Assembly: GCA_013377075.1 (NCBI GenBank) | Contig: JACABD010000011.1 | Location: forward strand, 18,454-79,163 | Source of the DNA: Geobacteraceae bacterium | Lineage (GTDB): Bacteria; Desulfobacterota; Desulfuromonadia; Geobacterales; DSM-12255 | Direction: 5' to 3' | DNA length: 60,710 nt | Shown: positions 52,728-60,710 of the stretch, in pieces | Position numbering within the stretch: position 1 is the first letter of the stretch | Layout of the letters: every line of letters begins with the position of its first letter | Program-made: the position numbers and the translations under genes | The notes under the pieces: model-generated | Seen by the model: only the letters and a program-made list of their open reading frames with translations | Databases searched by the model: none | Told to the model about the DNA's origin: nothing

Positions 52728-53860
52728 GAGTTTTTACCAATAATTATGTGGCAGATTTTTTCAATATCAGAATCAGAAAGGTCTCCATAGAATGGAAGAG
52801 CAAGAACCTCTTTGGCAGCATTATTTGCAACTTGTAGATTTACAGGGTTTGCAGTTGGTAGATGTTGGTATGAAGGGTAGTTGCTACAGAGCGGAAAAAA
52901 ATATTTTCGAGCATATATATTATTCATTCTGAGTCGATCAAAAACTTCATCACGTGACGATCCGAAAGTACTTGCTGAAATCCTGATTACAAAATATTGA
53001 TAGCTTGGTGTTACGTCTGGCAGTTCCTGAAACACTATGGTTATACCCTCAATACCACCAAGATAGTGGCGGTAGGCATCCGCAACTTTTTTCCTCTTTA
53101 TTTTCTCGGCATCGATACATCCGAGCAGTGCAAGACCAAGCGCAGCCTGGATCTCGTTCATCTTGCCGTTAATACCTGGCATAGCAACTTCTTCTTCATT
53201 TTTAATACCAAAGTTTTTTAGCAAGTCTATTCTTGTCTTAAGATTCTCATCATTAAATGTAAGGGCTCCTCCTTCAGCTGTGTGGAAAAGTTTTGTCGCA
53301 TGAAAGCTAAACATTGAGATGTCGCCATACGTCCCTACACCTCTTCCACCGATTTCAACACCGAAAGCATGAGCCGCATCATAAACCACCCTAAGTTTAT
53401 AGCGATCTGCCACTTCCTGAATCTTCACCACATCACATGGTGTGCCGAAGACGTGCACAGCAAGAATGCCTTTTGTCTGGGGTGTAATGAGCGACTCAAT
53501 GCGTTCGGCATCAATGTTTAGTGTTAGTGGATCTATATCACAAAATAACGGTTTGATGTTGTTCCAAGTCAACACATGAGGAGTCGCCGGAAAGGTAAAA
53601 GGGGTTGTAATAACTTCACCAGATAACTGTAAACTCTGGCAAGCAATCATTAAAGCAATAGTCCCATTATTGAACAATGATATGTTTTTTGCTTTTAGTG
53701 TATCTTTTAAGTTTGCCTCTAACAAGCTATGCTTAGGGCCATTATTGGTTAGTCGGGAGCTAGCCCAGACTTCTTTAAGCATCTCAAAGTAAATATTTAG
53801 GTCTGGCAAAACCGGCTTTGTTACGAACAACGGCTCACTTACCGCTGGCAACTTACTCAT
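52724..53860 (-). CDS. DegT/DnrJ/EryC1-family PLP aminotransferase
   Basis: This 378-residue sugar aminotransferase has TTPFTFPATPHVL, the PLP Lys in FHATKLFHTAEGGAL, and KMNEIQAALGL. Such enzymes aminate a 3- or 4-keto NDP-sugar from a dehydratase; the dehydratase is not in this window. It indicates an amino-sugar residue in the glycan. Confidence 0.9.
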   Translation of the reverse strand: MSKLPAVSEPLFVTKPVLPDLNIYFEMLKEVWASSRLTNNGPKHSLLEANLKDTLKAKNISLFNNGTIALMIACQSLQLSGEVITTPFTFPATPHVLTWNNIKPLFCDIDPLTLNIDAERIESLITPQTKGILAVHVFGTPCDVVKIQEVADRYKLRVVYDAAHAFGVEIGGRGVGTYGDISMFSFHATKLFHTAEGGALTFNDENLKTRIDLLKNFGIKNEEEVAMPGINGKMNEIQAALGLALLGCIDAEKIKRKKVADAYRHYLGGIEGITIVFQELPDVTPSYQYFVIRISASTFGSSRDEVFDRLRMNNIYARKYFFPLCSNYPSYQHLPTANPVNLQVANNAAKEVLALPFYGDLSDSDIEKICHIIIGKNS

Positions 53861-53977
53861 CTAGTTCCCCCCAATGTCGTTATTCCCACGTATCCAGACA
53901 ACATGAGGCAGTTAAACATTGAATGTAAATTATTCATTTTATTCATTCAACGATACAGACTAATAAATCAGTCTTAG

Positions 53978-54811
53978 TCATATTGGTTCACTTTTATCAA
54001 TAGTAAATTGCTCAAGAGTAGTTCCCTTTAATTCATTCAATATTGTAGAGACAATAGAAGCATCTAATATCCCCCTCCAATTATTAACAACCTTCTTATC
54101 CTTAAATACTGAATAACTGTCATCGTCATGTCGCAAATGGCAAGATTTAATAAATTCATAAGTTTGCTTACTCATTGTTAATCCGGCAAAATCATACAGA
54201 TCAGCAATAACCTTACTAGTATCGCCTACAAGATCCTCATATTTAATTATTTTAAACCTATCAGGGTACTTTTTATGCAGCTCTAAGTGCTTCAAAGTAA
54301 CGACCTTCCAGTCATTAAATCCCCAAAATTCCTCATTGGCAGTTTTCCGACATGCTCCACTTCTCCATTCAGTTTTTGGATCCGCTGCTGTTGGAAATTC
54401 ACGAGGGGTATTTAACCAAGAGCATATGGATCCACAAGGATGCCGTACGATGCATACCATCTTTAAATTCTCTAAGTAACTTAACATTGGGTCCAGAAGG
54501 TTATGGAAGCGGGTCGTTTTGAACACGAGAAATGGCTGGAAGTCATTCTTAATAAAAACGGGATACGTTCCTGCAATTCTCTTATCTGTTTGCAACATAA
54601 AATCGTCTTGGGACCGATAAATCCCTTCAAAGAATTGATTGTATTCTTCCTTAGTTGAATGTTCATCAACGACATTCTTAAATGCATAAGAGAATATGGG
54701 CTCGAGCCGGTATGCCACTTCAGGTGAGCTATCAAAGAGTTGTCCGAGCCAGCTAGTTCCAGATCGGGGCATGCCAATAAGAGCGACTATCGTTCTAAAT
54801 GTTTCAGTCAT
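53978..54811 (-). CDS. PAPS-dependent sulfotransferase
   Basis: This 277-residue cytoplasmic protein has the 5' phosphosulfate-binding loop LIGMPRSGTSWLGQLF near residue 12 and the 3' phosphate site VCIVRHPCGSICSW. The donor PAPS would come from CysD/CysNC encoded 9 kb away. The acceptor is probably a glycan or lipid intermediate. It overlaps the methyltransferase gene by eight bases. Confidence 0.85.
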   Translation of the reverse strand: MTETFRTIVALIGMPRSGTSWLGQLFDSSPEVAYRLEPIFSYAFKNVVDEHSTKEEYNQFFEGIYRSQDDFMLQTDKRIAGTYPVFIKNDFQPFLVFKTTRFHNLLDPMLSYLENLKMVCIVRHPCGSICSWLNTPREFPTAADPKTEWRSGACRKTANEEFWGFNDWKVVTLKHLELHKKYPDRFKIIKYEDLVGDTSKVIADLYDFAGLTMSKQTYEFIKSCHLRHDDDSYSVFKDKKVVNNWRGILDASIVSTILNELKGTTLEQFTIDKSEPI

Positions 54812-55505
54812 GGCAATTGGTGATCAACATATCGAATCTATAGTGTGCAGTATGGAGCATCGGATTCTGGTCTATAAAATGTACTCTAAGATTTTTCTTT
54901 TTACAAATGCTCGCAATGCTACCTTTTTCCCACCAAGTGCCGATAGCTTCTTCTTTGTTGAATGATTTCCAATAATAATTTAGCTTTCGCCACAATGTAT
55001 TGTAGAACTTCCAGAGCTTACTCCGGTCAGGAACACTCCCGACAAAGAAAATAAGCGGTTTATCGTTGGCAACAAAAAGAAGTTCATCAAGCAGTTGGCT
55101 TAGCATGCTTGATGTAAAGTGTTGCATTGCTTCATACATGTATAATTTGTTGATTTCATTGCTAACTAGCGACCTAATATTCAGAACATCACCTAAAACA
55201 TATGTTACATTATCAGGGCGATTGTATTTATTGGCTACATGGATCAATACATCTGAATAGTCAATCCCAGTAAGAAATAGGCAGTGCTCCGCAACGATTT
55301 TTGTTAGAAGCCCGTTACCACAGCAAAGATCAAGCACATAATCATTTGGCTCTAACAACAAGTTATACCTAATTGAAGAAACAATAGTACCAATAAACTC
55401 TTCTGGAACAGGTTTCCTGTTAACAGTCTTTCCAACTTGCTCAAAAAAAGCAGCTTCAGGCATCCCCGCAGGAAATTCATGCCAATGGTCAAGCCAATCT
55501 TTCAT
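54804..55505 (-). CDS. class I SAM methyltransferase
   Basis: The start is ATG 55505 after GGGAG, giving 233 residues. Motif I reads VLDLCCGNGLLTK, with GIDYSD following. It probably methylates a sugar or the non-reducing end of the glycan. It overlaps the WbqC gene by 17 bases and the sulfotransferase gene by eight. Confidence 0.82.
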   Translation of the reverse strand: MKDWLDHWHEFPAGMPEAAFFEQVGKTVNRKPVPEEFIGTIVSSIRYNLLLEPNDYVLDLCCGNGLLTKIVAEHCLFLTGIDYSDVLIHVANKYNRPDNVTYVLGDVLNIRSLVSNEINKLYMYEAMQHFTSSMLSQLLDELLFVANDKPLIFFVGSVPDRSKLWKFYNTLWRKLNYYWKSFNKEEAIGTWWEKGSIASICKKKNLRVHFIDQNPMLHTAHYRFDMLITNCHD

Positions 55506-56232
55506 TTCCTGCTCCCATAGAAACAAGATCATATTCTTTCAACATGAGTTTAACTTCGTCCAAAGAGTTCCACATAAGAATATCAATGATAGAAAGACCA
55601 GTATGGCAATCATAATCACTCTGTAAGTATTCTTTTAAATGTGGGTCAATAAAAGTCAGTTTGATTTTTGCATTTATAAATTCGTTTGCCTCAAAAATAT
55701 CTGCTCCGCTAATGGGATTTATATACTCATCGGCACCTAATTGTTGAGAGATAGCTAGTGCCCATTCACCTGGCTTTTTTATCTGGCTAAAATCCAATCC
55801 CAATTCCGAGCAAATAGTTGCATGATAAGGGACTGATAGATATCGGCAAGTTTCATTGAGTAAAGCGTGATTCATCAATGCAAGAGATGTTTGACTTTCG
55901 GCAACATCGAAAAGACAATATTTTAAAAATTCTATTGTCTTTTGATAGTATGGCGCTTTTTTCTTATAGTGGGTAAATTGCGCAAGGATCTTTTCACGCC
56001 ATGGCTGCGATGCTATACTCATGTCTTTAATCAAAGCATCACGCGGATGGCTTGCAAGCGGAACAACAATATATTGCCACCCATGATTAGGATGTAGAAT
56101 CCTGTTCCTATTTATCCAATGATGACGCATGTATTGAACAACATCAAATACCACCCAGCTATCAACACTCCTAATGAGTTGGAAATAACCTAGATAAGGA
56201 AAGAAATACGGCTGCATAATACCCAACTTCAT
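55489..56232 (-). CDS. WbqC-family protein
   Basis: This 247-residue protein has the WbqC signature MQPYFFPYLGYFQLI at its start and KSVD-type downstream segments; many glycan clusters contain this family, proposed to act in sugar modification or chain assembly, but its reaction is unproven. It lies between a sulfotransferase and a methyltransferase gene. Confidence 0.85.
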   Translation of the reverse strand: MKLGIMQPYFFPYLGYFQLIRSVDSWVVFDVVQYMRHHWINRNRILHPNHGWQYIVVPLASHPRDALIKDMSIASQPWREKILAQFTHYKKKAPYYQKTIEFLKYCLFDVAESQTSLALMNHALLNETCRYLSVPYHATICSELGLDFSQIKKPGEWALAISQQLGADEYINPISGADIFEANEFINAKIKLTFIDPHLKEYLQSDYDCHTGLSIIDILMWNSLDEVKLMLKEYDLVSMGAGNERLA

Positions 56233-56241
56233 ATCGTCAAC

Positions 56242-57162
56242 TCACCAGATATCTACTAAAGGAATAAAATCAATGCCGAACTCATGAGATAGATCTTTGT
56301 TGGCCTGCTCGTAATATTTCTCAAGAAATCGCACTGCGTCTGCACATATCGATGTGTTGTAGCCACCTTCGAAAACCGCCCCTAAATCGTACGAATCCCA
56401 ATTATTATAATTAATTCCAATAAACTTTTCTATGCTCCTCAACACAACAATAGTATCATTTTTCAACGCATTACTCTCAACTATATATATTTGATTCCTA
56501 TCGAAGAACTTTAAATATTCATTCAATTGTTTGCAGTAGAATCCATGAGATAGTACTGGAGACTCTATGAACATGCCACTCTTAATAGCCACCACCTCCT
56601 CATTAAGATAGACAAGAAAGTTTGTCATCGCCTCAACGCTTCGCCTTACAACCTGCCTATTAGCATAGTCAGAATCGCACCGTACCATCCAGTTATAAAA
56701 CCAGTCTGGATTAGACCTGTAATTTTTAACATACATATTCCAAGCAGAGTACGCCCTTTCTACAGGGTTCCGCAACACAGCAACAAGCTTTATCTGTGGA
56801 TTATATTCATAAATTCTTTCAGGGGCACTTTCGTTGTTTAGGTAACTTGGTGATGCTTCAAAAAACAACTTATCTTCGCCTACTTCTTGAACAAAATGAG
56901 AATGATAATAATTATAACCCTTATTATATATTTCATTGCAGCTAAAGAAATCTATTTCTTTTATTGACGAGGGTTTAAGGCTGGGATGTTTAGATAGATA
57001 CTCGTAAAGAGCGGTTGTGCCACCCTTTTGGGCACCAATAACAAGAAAAGCAGGCGAGTTTTTGAGCAATATATCACATTGTGTAGCAATACAGTTCATG
57101 CCTACGGCTTCGCTCTTATCACTCATCATTTTAAACAAACTACGAAACCCGCTGTAAATCAA
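56242..57162 (-). CDS. PAPS-dependent sulfotransferase, heparan-sulfotransferase-like
   Basis: This 306-residue protein has the loop VIGAQKGGTTALYEYL (5' phosphosulfate site) and VLRNPVERAYSAW (3' phosphate site), the layout of sulfotransferase_1/NDST-type enzymes. The start is a TTG at 57162, four bases inside the wzt end (TTGA overlap) with GAGG seven bases upstream; the nearest ATG (57129) lacks a ribosome site. Confidence 0.85.
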   Translation of the reverse strand: MIYSGFRSLFKMMSDKSEAVGMNCIATQCDILLKNSPAFLVIGAQKGGTTALYEYLSKHPSLKPSSIKEIDFFSCNEIYNKGYNYYHSHFVQEVGEDKLFFEASPSYLNNESAPERIYEYNPQIKLVAVLRNPVERAYSAWNMYVKNYRSNPDWFYNWMVRCDSDYANRQVVRRSVEAMTNFLVYLNEEVVAIKSGMFIESPVLSHGFYCKQLNEYLKFFDRNQIYIVESNALKNDTIVVLRSIEKFIGINYNNWDSYDLGAVFEGGYNTSICADAVRFLEKYYEQANKDLSHEFGIDFIPLVDIW

Positions 57163-58508
57163 GCAATAACCTCTTGATATTTTTCAATTTTTACCACATT
57201 TTCAATGTAAACTTTTGTCCAGAGCTTAGCTACTGGTCTTTCGGTAACTGTAAAGACTATAGCGTTTTCTATAACATCAAGGGATTTTGCAGATGTATTT
57301 AATAATACTGGTTCTGTTATGCTAAGCATTATATTATAATTACCATCAGCGATAGGTGTTCTGGTTGTATACTCAACAACATATTTTTCACCTTTTTTCG
57401 CTTCAATAAGACCAACATTTTCAATCCTAAAATTACTCCCTATTATATTTATGCCTTTATCATCGCGAATGAAGTAATTTACTGAAAACACATTATCACT
57501 TCGACAAATAACATGAATGCGAATCATGATTGCCTCATCATAAGACACACTGCTGACTATATTACCCTGATTATCAAGTAATTCAGTGTTTACAATCTGA
57601 ACTTCACCTGAACCATACCTGAAAGCGGCTACACGTTCTTTAAATGTGTCGCTATCCAGAAAAGACTGTCCAATGGTTCCGTGGACTTCATCTGTTCGCA
57701 ACTTAAGCCCAGAAGTTACATTATTAACCTCTTTGACAAAAACGTCCTGTCCAAAAGTTGTCAGACTTTCTTCACGAATTTCTCTGACATATTTATCAGC
57801 AACTTCAACCGAAGTCCCAATATGATGAATATTTCCATTCTTTAGAAAGATCGCCCTATTGCACAGCGACTTGATTGCATTTGTATCGTGTGCTACAAAC
57901 AAAATGCTAGATCCATTACGTCGAAACATATCGATTGTGGACATGCACTTTGCTTGAAAGAACATATCACCCACTGCTAACGCCTCATCGATAATCAGAA
58001 TTTCGGGTTCGATACTTATTGCAACCGCAAACGCCAAACGAACAAACATTCCACTGGAATATGATTTAACCGGTTGATTCACAAAATCGCCAATGTCGGC
58101 AAACTTAAGTATTCCGTCGAGCCTATCTTCGATATTTTTTTGAGAGAATCCCATCAGTGTGCCGTTGAAGTAGACATTTTCAATGCCGGTCAGATCAGGA
58201 TTGAAACCTGCCCCCAACTCCAACAAAGCAGAAATTCTGCCGTTTAAAGTTACACTGCCACTTGTTGGATTAAGCACACCAGTTATCAGTTTAAGCAAAG
58301 TAGACTTGCCTGAACCATTCTTACCTATTATTCCTACGGTTTCACCTTTTTTAATTTCAAAGCTAACATTATGAAGAGCGTCAAACTCGTGATGATACTT
58401 TCGGCGCAATGGATGCAGGGATTCCTTAAGTCGATCGAAATTAGTGTCATAGAGACGATAGGTTTTAGTGAGGCTCTCTACTTTAATTGCAAATTCGTCG
58501 GACATCAT
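57159..58508 (-). CDS. wzt: O-antigen ABC exporter ATPase Wzt with C-terminal glycan-binding domain
   Basis: This 449-residue protein has the nucleotide-binding domain (about 1-250: Walker A GKNGSGKST, signature YSSGMFVRLAFAVA, Walker B ILIIDEALAVGD) and a C-terminal beta-sandwich of about 180 residues that in Wzt recognises the non-reducing end cap of the O-antigen. It works with Wzm. Here its partner gene is separated by about 2 kb, unlike the usual adjacent arrangement. Confidence 0.92.
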   Translation of the reverse strand: MMSDEFAIKVESLTKTYRLYDTNFDRLKESLHPLRRKYHHEFDALHNVSFEIKKGETVGIIGKNGSGKSTLLKLITGVLNPTSGSVTLNGRISALLELGAGFNPDLTGIENVYFNGTLMGFSQKNIEDRLDGILKFADIGDFVNQPVKSYSSGMFVRLAFAVAISIEPEILIIDEALAVGDMFFQAKCMSTIDMFRRNGSSILFVAHDTNAIKSLCNRAIFLKNGNIHHIGTSVEVADKYVREIREESLTTFGQDVFVKEVNNVTSGLKLRTDEVHGTIGQSFLDSDTFKERVAAFRYGSGEVQIVNTELLDNQGNIVSSVSYDEAIMIRIHVICRSDNVFSVNYFIRDDKGINIIGSNFRIENVGLIEAKKGEKYVVEYTTRTPIADGNYNIMLSITEPVLLNTSAKSLDVIENAIVFTVTERPVAKLWTKVYIENVVKIEKYQEVIA

Positions 58509-58680
58509 TCAACCTTTATTTATTAATACTTTCACGCAAAGCAGCACCTACAAAGCCTTTAATACATTTATCTTTCGTAACACTCTAGAACTGAATTCAG
58601 CAGTCACAGCTTACCATCAATCTCGCTTATCTCTCAATCAATTTCCTAAATATTCCTACACAATTTCGCAGGCCTAAACG

Positions 58681-58711
58681 AAAAAAGGCGACTAAACAAT
58701 AGTCGCCTTTT
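58681..58711 (-). terminator. intrinsic terminator of the secreted-protein gene
   Basis: On the minus strand GGCGACTA and TAGTCGCC form a perfect eight-pair stem with a five-base loop and a run of six Us. The stem extends through A-T pairs so it may act in both directions. It isolates wzt from the gene upstream. Confidence 0.85.
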
Positions 58712-58732
58712 CAAACACAACATTAGTAAATA

Positions 58733-59470
58733 TTAGTAGATTGTTCTCCAAGCATAAGCATTAGCAGCGTCCTTTGCACAAACCTGAAGCGAATCTTTAA
58801 CCCCAGAAGCCCCGGCTGTAAACCATATAGTTCCAACAGCTGAACTTGTCGCAGCACCTGAAGCATCACAAGGCGGCTGAGTTGCAGTCATTATCCTGAG
58901 ACCACCTGCACCTGGAACCCTTACCCTCTCTACACCAGCTATTGCACCGACAGGAGTCGACACAAATGCAATGCGCGTTGACTGCGATGTCGGAGTAAAA
59001 GCTTCCTCGCCGCTCGAAGTAATAGCACCAACGCCATTTGCACTAAAATTAGTTCCATCATGGCCACGGAAGTTAAAGTTTCCAAGCTGTTGCCCTGCAG
59101 TTGTCGCAGTTAAAGCACCAGGCACACCATTTGCTCTTCGAACGGTAAAGCGTGATACATCATTAATACTAGAAGCAACAAATATGGTTTGCGTACCAAT
59201 CCCTGCAACTGCCCAATCATGCTGTAAAGTAAACGGGTCTGTCGGCGTCGTAGTTCCCACACCAAACTTAAATTTGTAATCAGGGGAAACTGAACCAGTT
59301 GCATCAAATTTAATTTTACCACCGATGAAAGAGCCGTCATCCTGAACCTTAAATACATCAGTGGTTCCGTTCACATCCTTAACTATCAGTTTGTCATTCG
59401 CTGCCAATGCCGGAGCAGCCAGTGCTGCTATTGCTGCTGCTGTGAGTAAAACCTTTGCTATCATCTTCAT
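58733..59470 (-). CDS. secreted protein, tail-fibre or adhesin-like
   Basis: The start is ATG 59470 after GGGAGGA, giving 245 residues with a signal peptide ending PALAAND. The mature protein is rich in Gly, Ala, Thr and Ser, lacks Lys-rich clusters, and has short beta-strand repeats (VGTTTPTDPFTL, FRGHDGTNFSANG) of the kind seen in trimeric tail-spike or phage-fibre proteins. No domain is certain. It has its own promoter and terminator. Confidence 0.7.
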   Translation of the reverse strand: MKMIAKVLLTAAAIAALAAPALAANDKLIVKDVNGTTDVFKVQDDGSFIGGKIKFDATGSVSPDYKFKFGVGTTTPTDPFTLQHDWAVAGIGTQTIFVASSINDVSRFTVRRANGVPGALTATTAGQQLGNFNFRGHDGTNFSANGVGAITSSGEEAFTPTSQSTRIAFVSTPVGAIAGVERVRVPGAGGLRIMTATQPPCDASGAATSSAVGTIWFTAGASGVKDSLQVCAKDAANAYAWRTIY

Positions 59471-59579
59471 AATCAATTCCTCCCGTTCTTTAGTAATCTC
59501 GTAAAATGTGAACCCTGTAAAACTATTCCTTTATGCCGTCTTTTAACAAGTTGATTCTTTATATGACGTATCCTGATAG

Positions 59580-59607
59580 ATATTAAACCAGATAAATCGG
59601 GTGTAAA
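59580..59607 (-). promoter_or_regulatory. probable promoter of the secreted-protein gene
   Basis: TTTACA (59602-59607) and TAATAT (59580-59585) are 16 bases apart on the minus strand, about 110 bases before the start codon. Confidence 0.4.
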
Positions 59608-59759
59608 CAAGTGGTTTTTAGAAGATTTACTGATTTACCATAAAAACATCAGATTGTTAAATGCATTGTTAATGCCGGTTTGGCTGTAAAGGCAAAACCC
59701 TTGTAAAAAATATTGGTTACGGATGGTACGGATAAAAACAGATAACATCAAAACCTGCT

Positions 59760-59872
59760 CTCTCACAGAGGCACTGAGGACACGGAGAGAACCATAATGT
59801 CAAAAACCTTTTTGGGTTAAAGCCTTAAAGTGCCTTTTCCCTTTCACTGCGCGCCATGAGAGATAAACTTTT
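59760..59872. repeat. left repeat block flanking the GxxExxY pseudogene
   Basis: This block begins CTCTCACAGAGGCAC and ends with a partly complementary CTGCGCGCCATGAGAG region, so each block has imperfect inverted ends. It matches the right block (60288-60417) in direct orientation. Confidence 0.65.
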
Positions 59873-59878
59873 ATGCGA

Positions 59879-60261
59879 CTAATTAATATTGCCATTCACA
59901 ACACGTGTTATTCCATCCCTCATCAATTCATCTCCGAAATTAAGCAGGTAGCCAAGCTTCATCCCGGTTAATTTCAAGTATGTTAAAATCTGCTTTTTGT
60001 GAGCATTGTTAAGCTTCTCCACAGACTTTAGCTCCAGAATAACCTTCCATTTACAACAAGATCAGCTCGAAAGCCCTCTACAAATTTGACGCCACGAAAT
60101 TCTATCGGGATCGGAACCTGCCTACCAACAGTTAACCCTGAATCCACAAGCATTTGAGCCAGAATAGTTTCATACACTGTCTCAAGCAAGCCTGGGCCTA
60201 ACTCCTTGTGCAAACTGAAAACACAGTCAATAATGATATTACCAATTTCGTTTTCAGTCAT
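59879..60261 (-). pseudogene. GxxExxY-family protein gene, frameshifted
   Basis: The first 77 codons read MTENEIGNIIIDCVFSLHKE, then GLLETVYE and IPIEFRGVKFVEGFRADLVV, matching GxxExxY proteins. The frame stops at 60028. In the next frame the sequence continues LELKSVEKLNNAHKKQ, LTYLKLTG and LLNFGDELMRDGITR to TAG at 59879. A single missing A in a GGAAGG run (where GGAAAGG would restore the frame) explains the break. The family is often multi-copy and of unknown function. Confidence 0.85.
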
Positions 60262-60287
60262 TTGACACTACCTATTAGAATCTGCCA

Positions 60288-60417
60288 CTCTCACAGAGGC
60301 ACAGAGGTCATGGAGGACACCTTTAAACAAAATCATTTTTTAGAAATAGAGACAGAACAGCCTTTGACTGTGTGCCCTTCTCCGTGCCGCTGCGCCACCG
60401 CGAGAGATAAGACTTTT
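60288..60417. repeat. right repeat block flanking the GxxExxY pseudogene
   Basis: This block starts with the same CTCTCACAGAGGCAC 15-mer and ends with CTGCGCCACCGCGAGAGATAA. It lies in direct orientation relative to the left block, with the pseudogene between the two. Confidence 0.65.
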
Positions 60418-60474
60418 TGGTTTTATCCGTGAAAATCCGCTTAATCCGTGGCTGAAGGTTTTACGCTTCGACTT

Positions 60475-60710
60475 TTACAGCACATCGGCAAAATGCGGCC
60501 TGAGTCTTCTGAAAACCACTGCTCCGAAAATAAAGATGGCAAGCGTTACCGTCCAGTAGTATGCAGTGAGCTCGTAATGTCCCTCCCAGAACCAGACATG
60601 GTAGATAAAACTCTCCCTATACCCTTCAACAATGTAATAGACAGGATTGAGCTTTACCATATTCAGATATTTCGGGGGCAGGATTTTCGCAGACCAGAAG
60701 ATTGGTGTCA
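60475..60710 (-). CDS. wzm: O-antigen ABC exporter permease Wzm, C-terminal part
   Basis: Partial at the window edge. The last 78 residues include KILPPKYLNMVKLNPVYYIV and two hydrophobic helices, then RLRPHFADVL at the end, typical of the ABC-2 polysaccharide permease. The gene continues beyond 60710; an ATG at 60660 is internal. Wzm forms the channel for Wzt-energised O-antigen export. Confidence 0.82.
   Translation of the reverse strand, partial: TPIFWSAKILPPKYLNMVKLNPVYYIVEGYRESFIYHVWFWEGHYELTAYYWTVTLAIFIFGAVVFRRLRPHFADVL

Noticed and set aside
58509-58680. Remnant coding fragment upstream of wzt
   Set aside because: A 22-codon open stretch ending GFVGAALRESINK can be read on the minus strand, but it is too short to separate from chance.
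59760-60417. Insertion sequence with terminal repeats
   Set aside because: There is no transposase, and the blocks are direct rather than inverted relative to each other with no target duplication visible.

Overview
The window looks like a chromosomal segment of a Geobacter-type bacterium (Desulfuromonadia/Geobacterales). The reasons are paired multihaem c-type cytochromes, an MglA-type GTPase beside a pilus-type ATPase, GEMM-I riboswitches of the kind known from Geobacter, an rpoH gene under a CIRCE element, and many REC-domain proteins ending in the same KPW signature. Almost everything is chromosomal core or signalling DNA. I see no prophage, CRISPR array, rRNA, tRNA or intact insertion sequence. 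The assignment rests on protein features read by eye, not on a database search.

Layout. 1-2.8 kb (+): end of a branched-chain amino-acid ABC transporter operon (livF), a MerR regulator, a universal stress protein and an M23 peptidase. 2.8-9.2 kb (-): the most unusual region. A five-gene signalling operon (REC protein, MglA-like GTPase, soluble histidine kinase, REC-PilB-like ATPase with zinc ribbons, REC-HD-GYP phosphodiesterase) is followed by a separate promoter, two nearly identical GEMM-I riboswitches each with its own intrinsic terminator, and a 64-residue membrane protein. In both aptamers the ligand-contacting position 20 reads A, the change known to shift preference from c-di-GMP to 3',3'-cGAMP.

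9.3-17.8 kb: mixed housekeeping genes (quinone oxidoreductase, DUF898 plus M48 peptidase pair, methyltransferase, TSUP permease, ThiF/MoeB-like protein) and rpoH with an overlapping sigma-70 promoter and CIRCE operator. 17.9-22.3 kb: ilvE, a Cys-rich mini-protein coupled to a 2[4Fe-4S] ferredoxin, and a sugar cassette (GT2 plus two SDR epimerases). 22.7-28.3 kb: clpB, two translationally coupled hexahaem cytochromes and a PDZ protein. 28.4-34.8 kb: asnS, small redox/flavin-type proteins, an ABC-2 exporter, an MFS transporter and ogt.

35.3-48.0 kb (-): a long co-directional run comprising DUF3108, topA, dprA, a LysM protein, cpoB-like, recO, folA, cysNC, cysD and an ssuABC-type importer. 48.2-60.7 kb (-): an AT-rich surface-polysaccharide cluster with four glycosyltransferases, a DegT aminotransferase, two sulfotransferases, a methyltransferase, WbqC and Wzt, with the end of Wzm at the window edge. 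The PAPS-forming cysD/cysNC genes next to a cluster with two PAPS-dependent sulfotransferases suggest a sulfated surface glycan. Between wzm and wzt lie a frameshifted GxxExxY gene flanked by repeat blocks and a secreted repeat-like protein with its own terminator.
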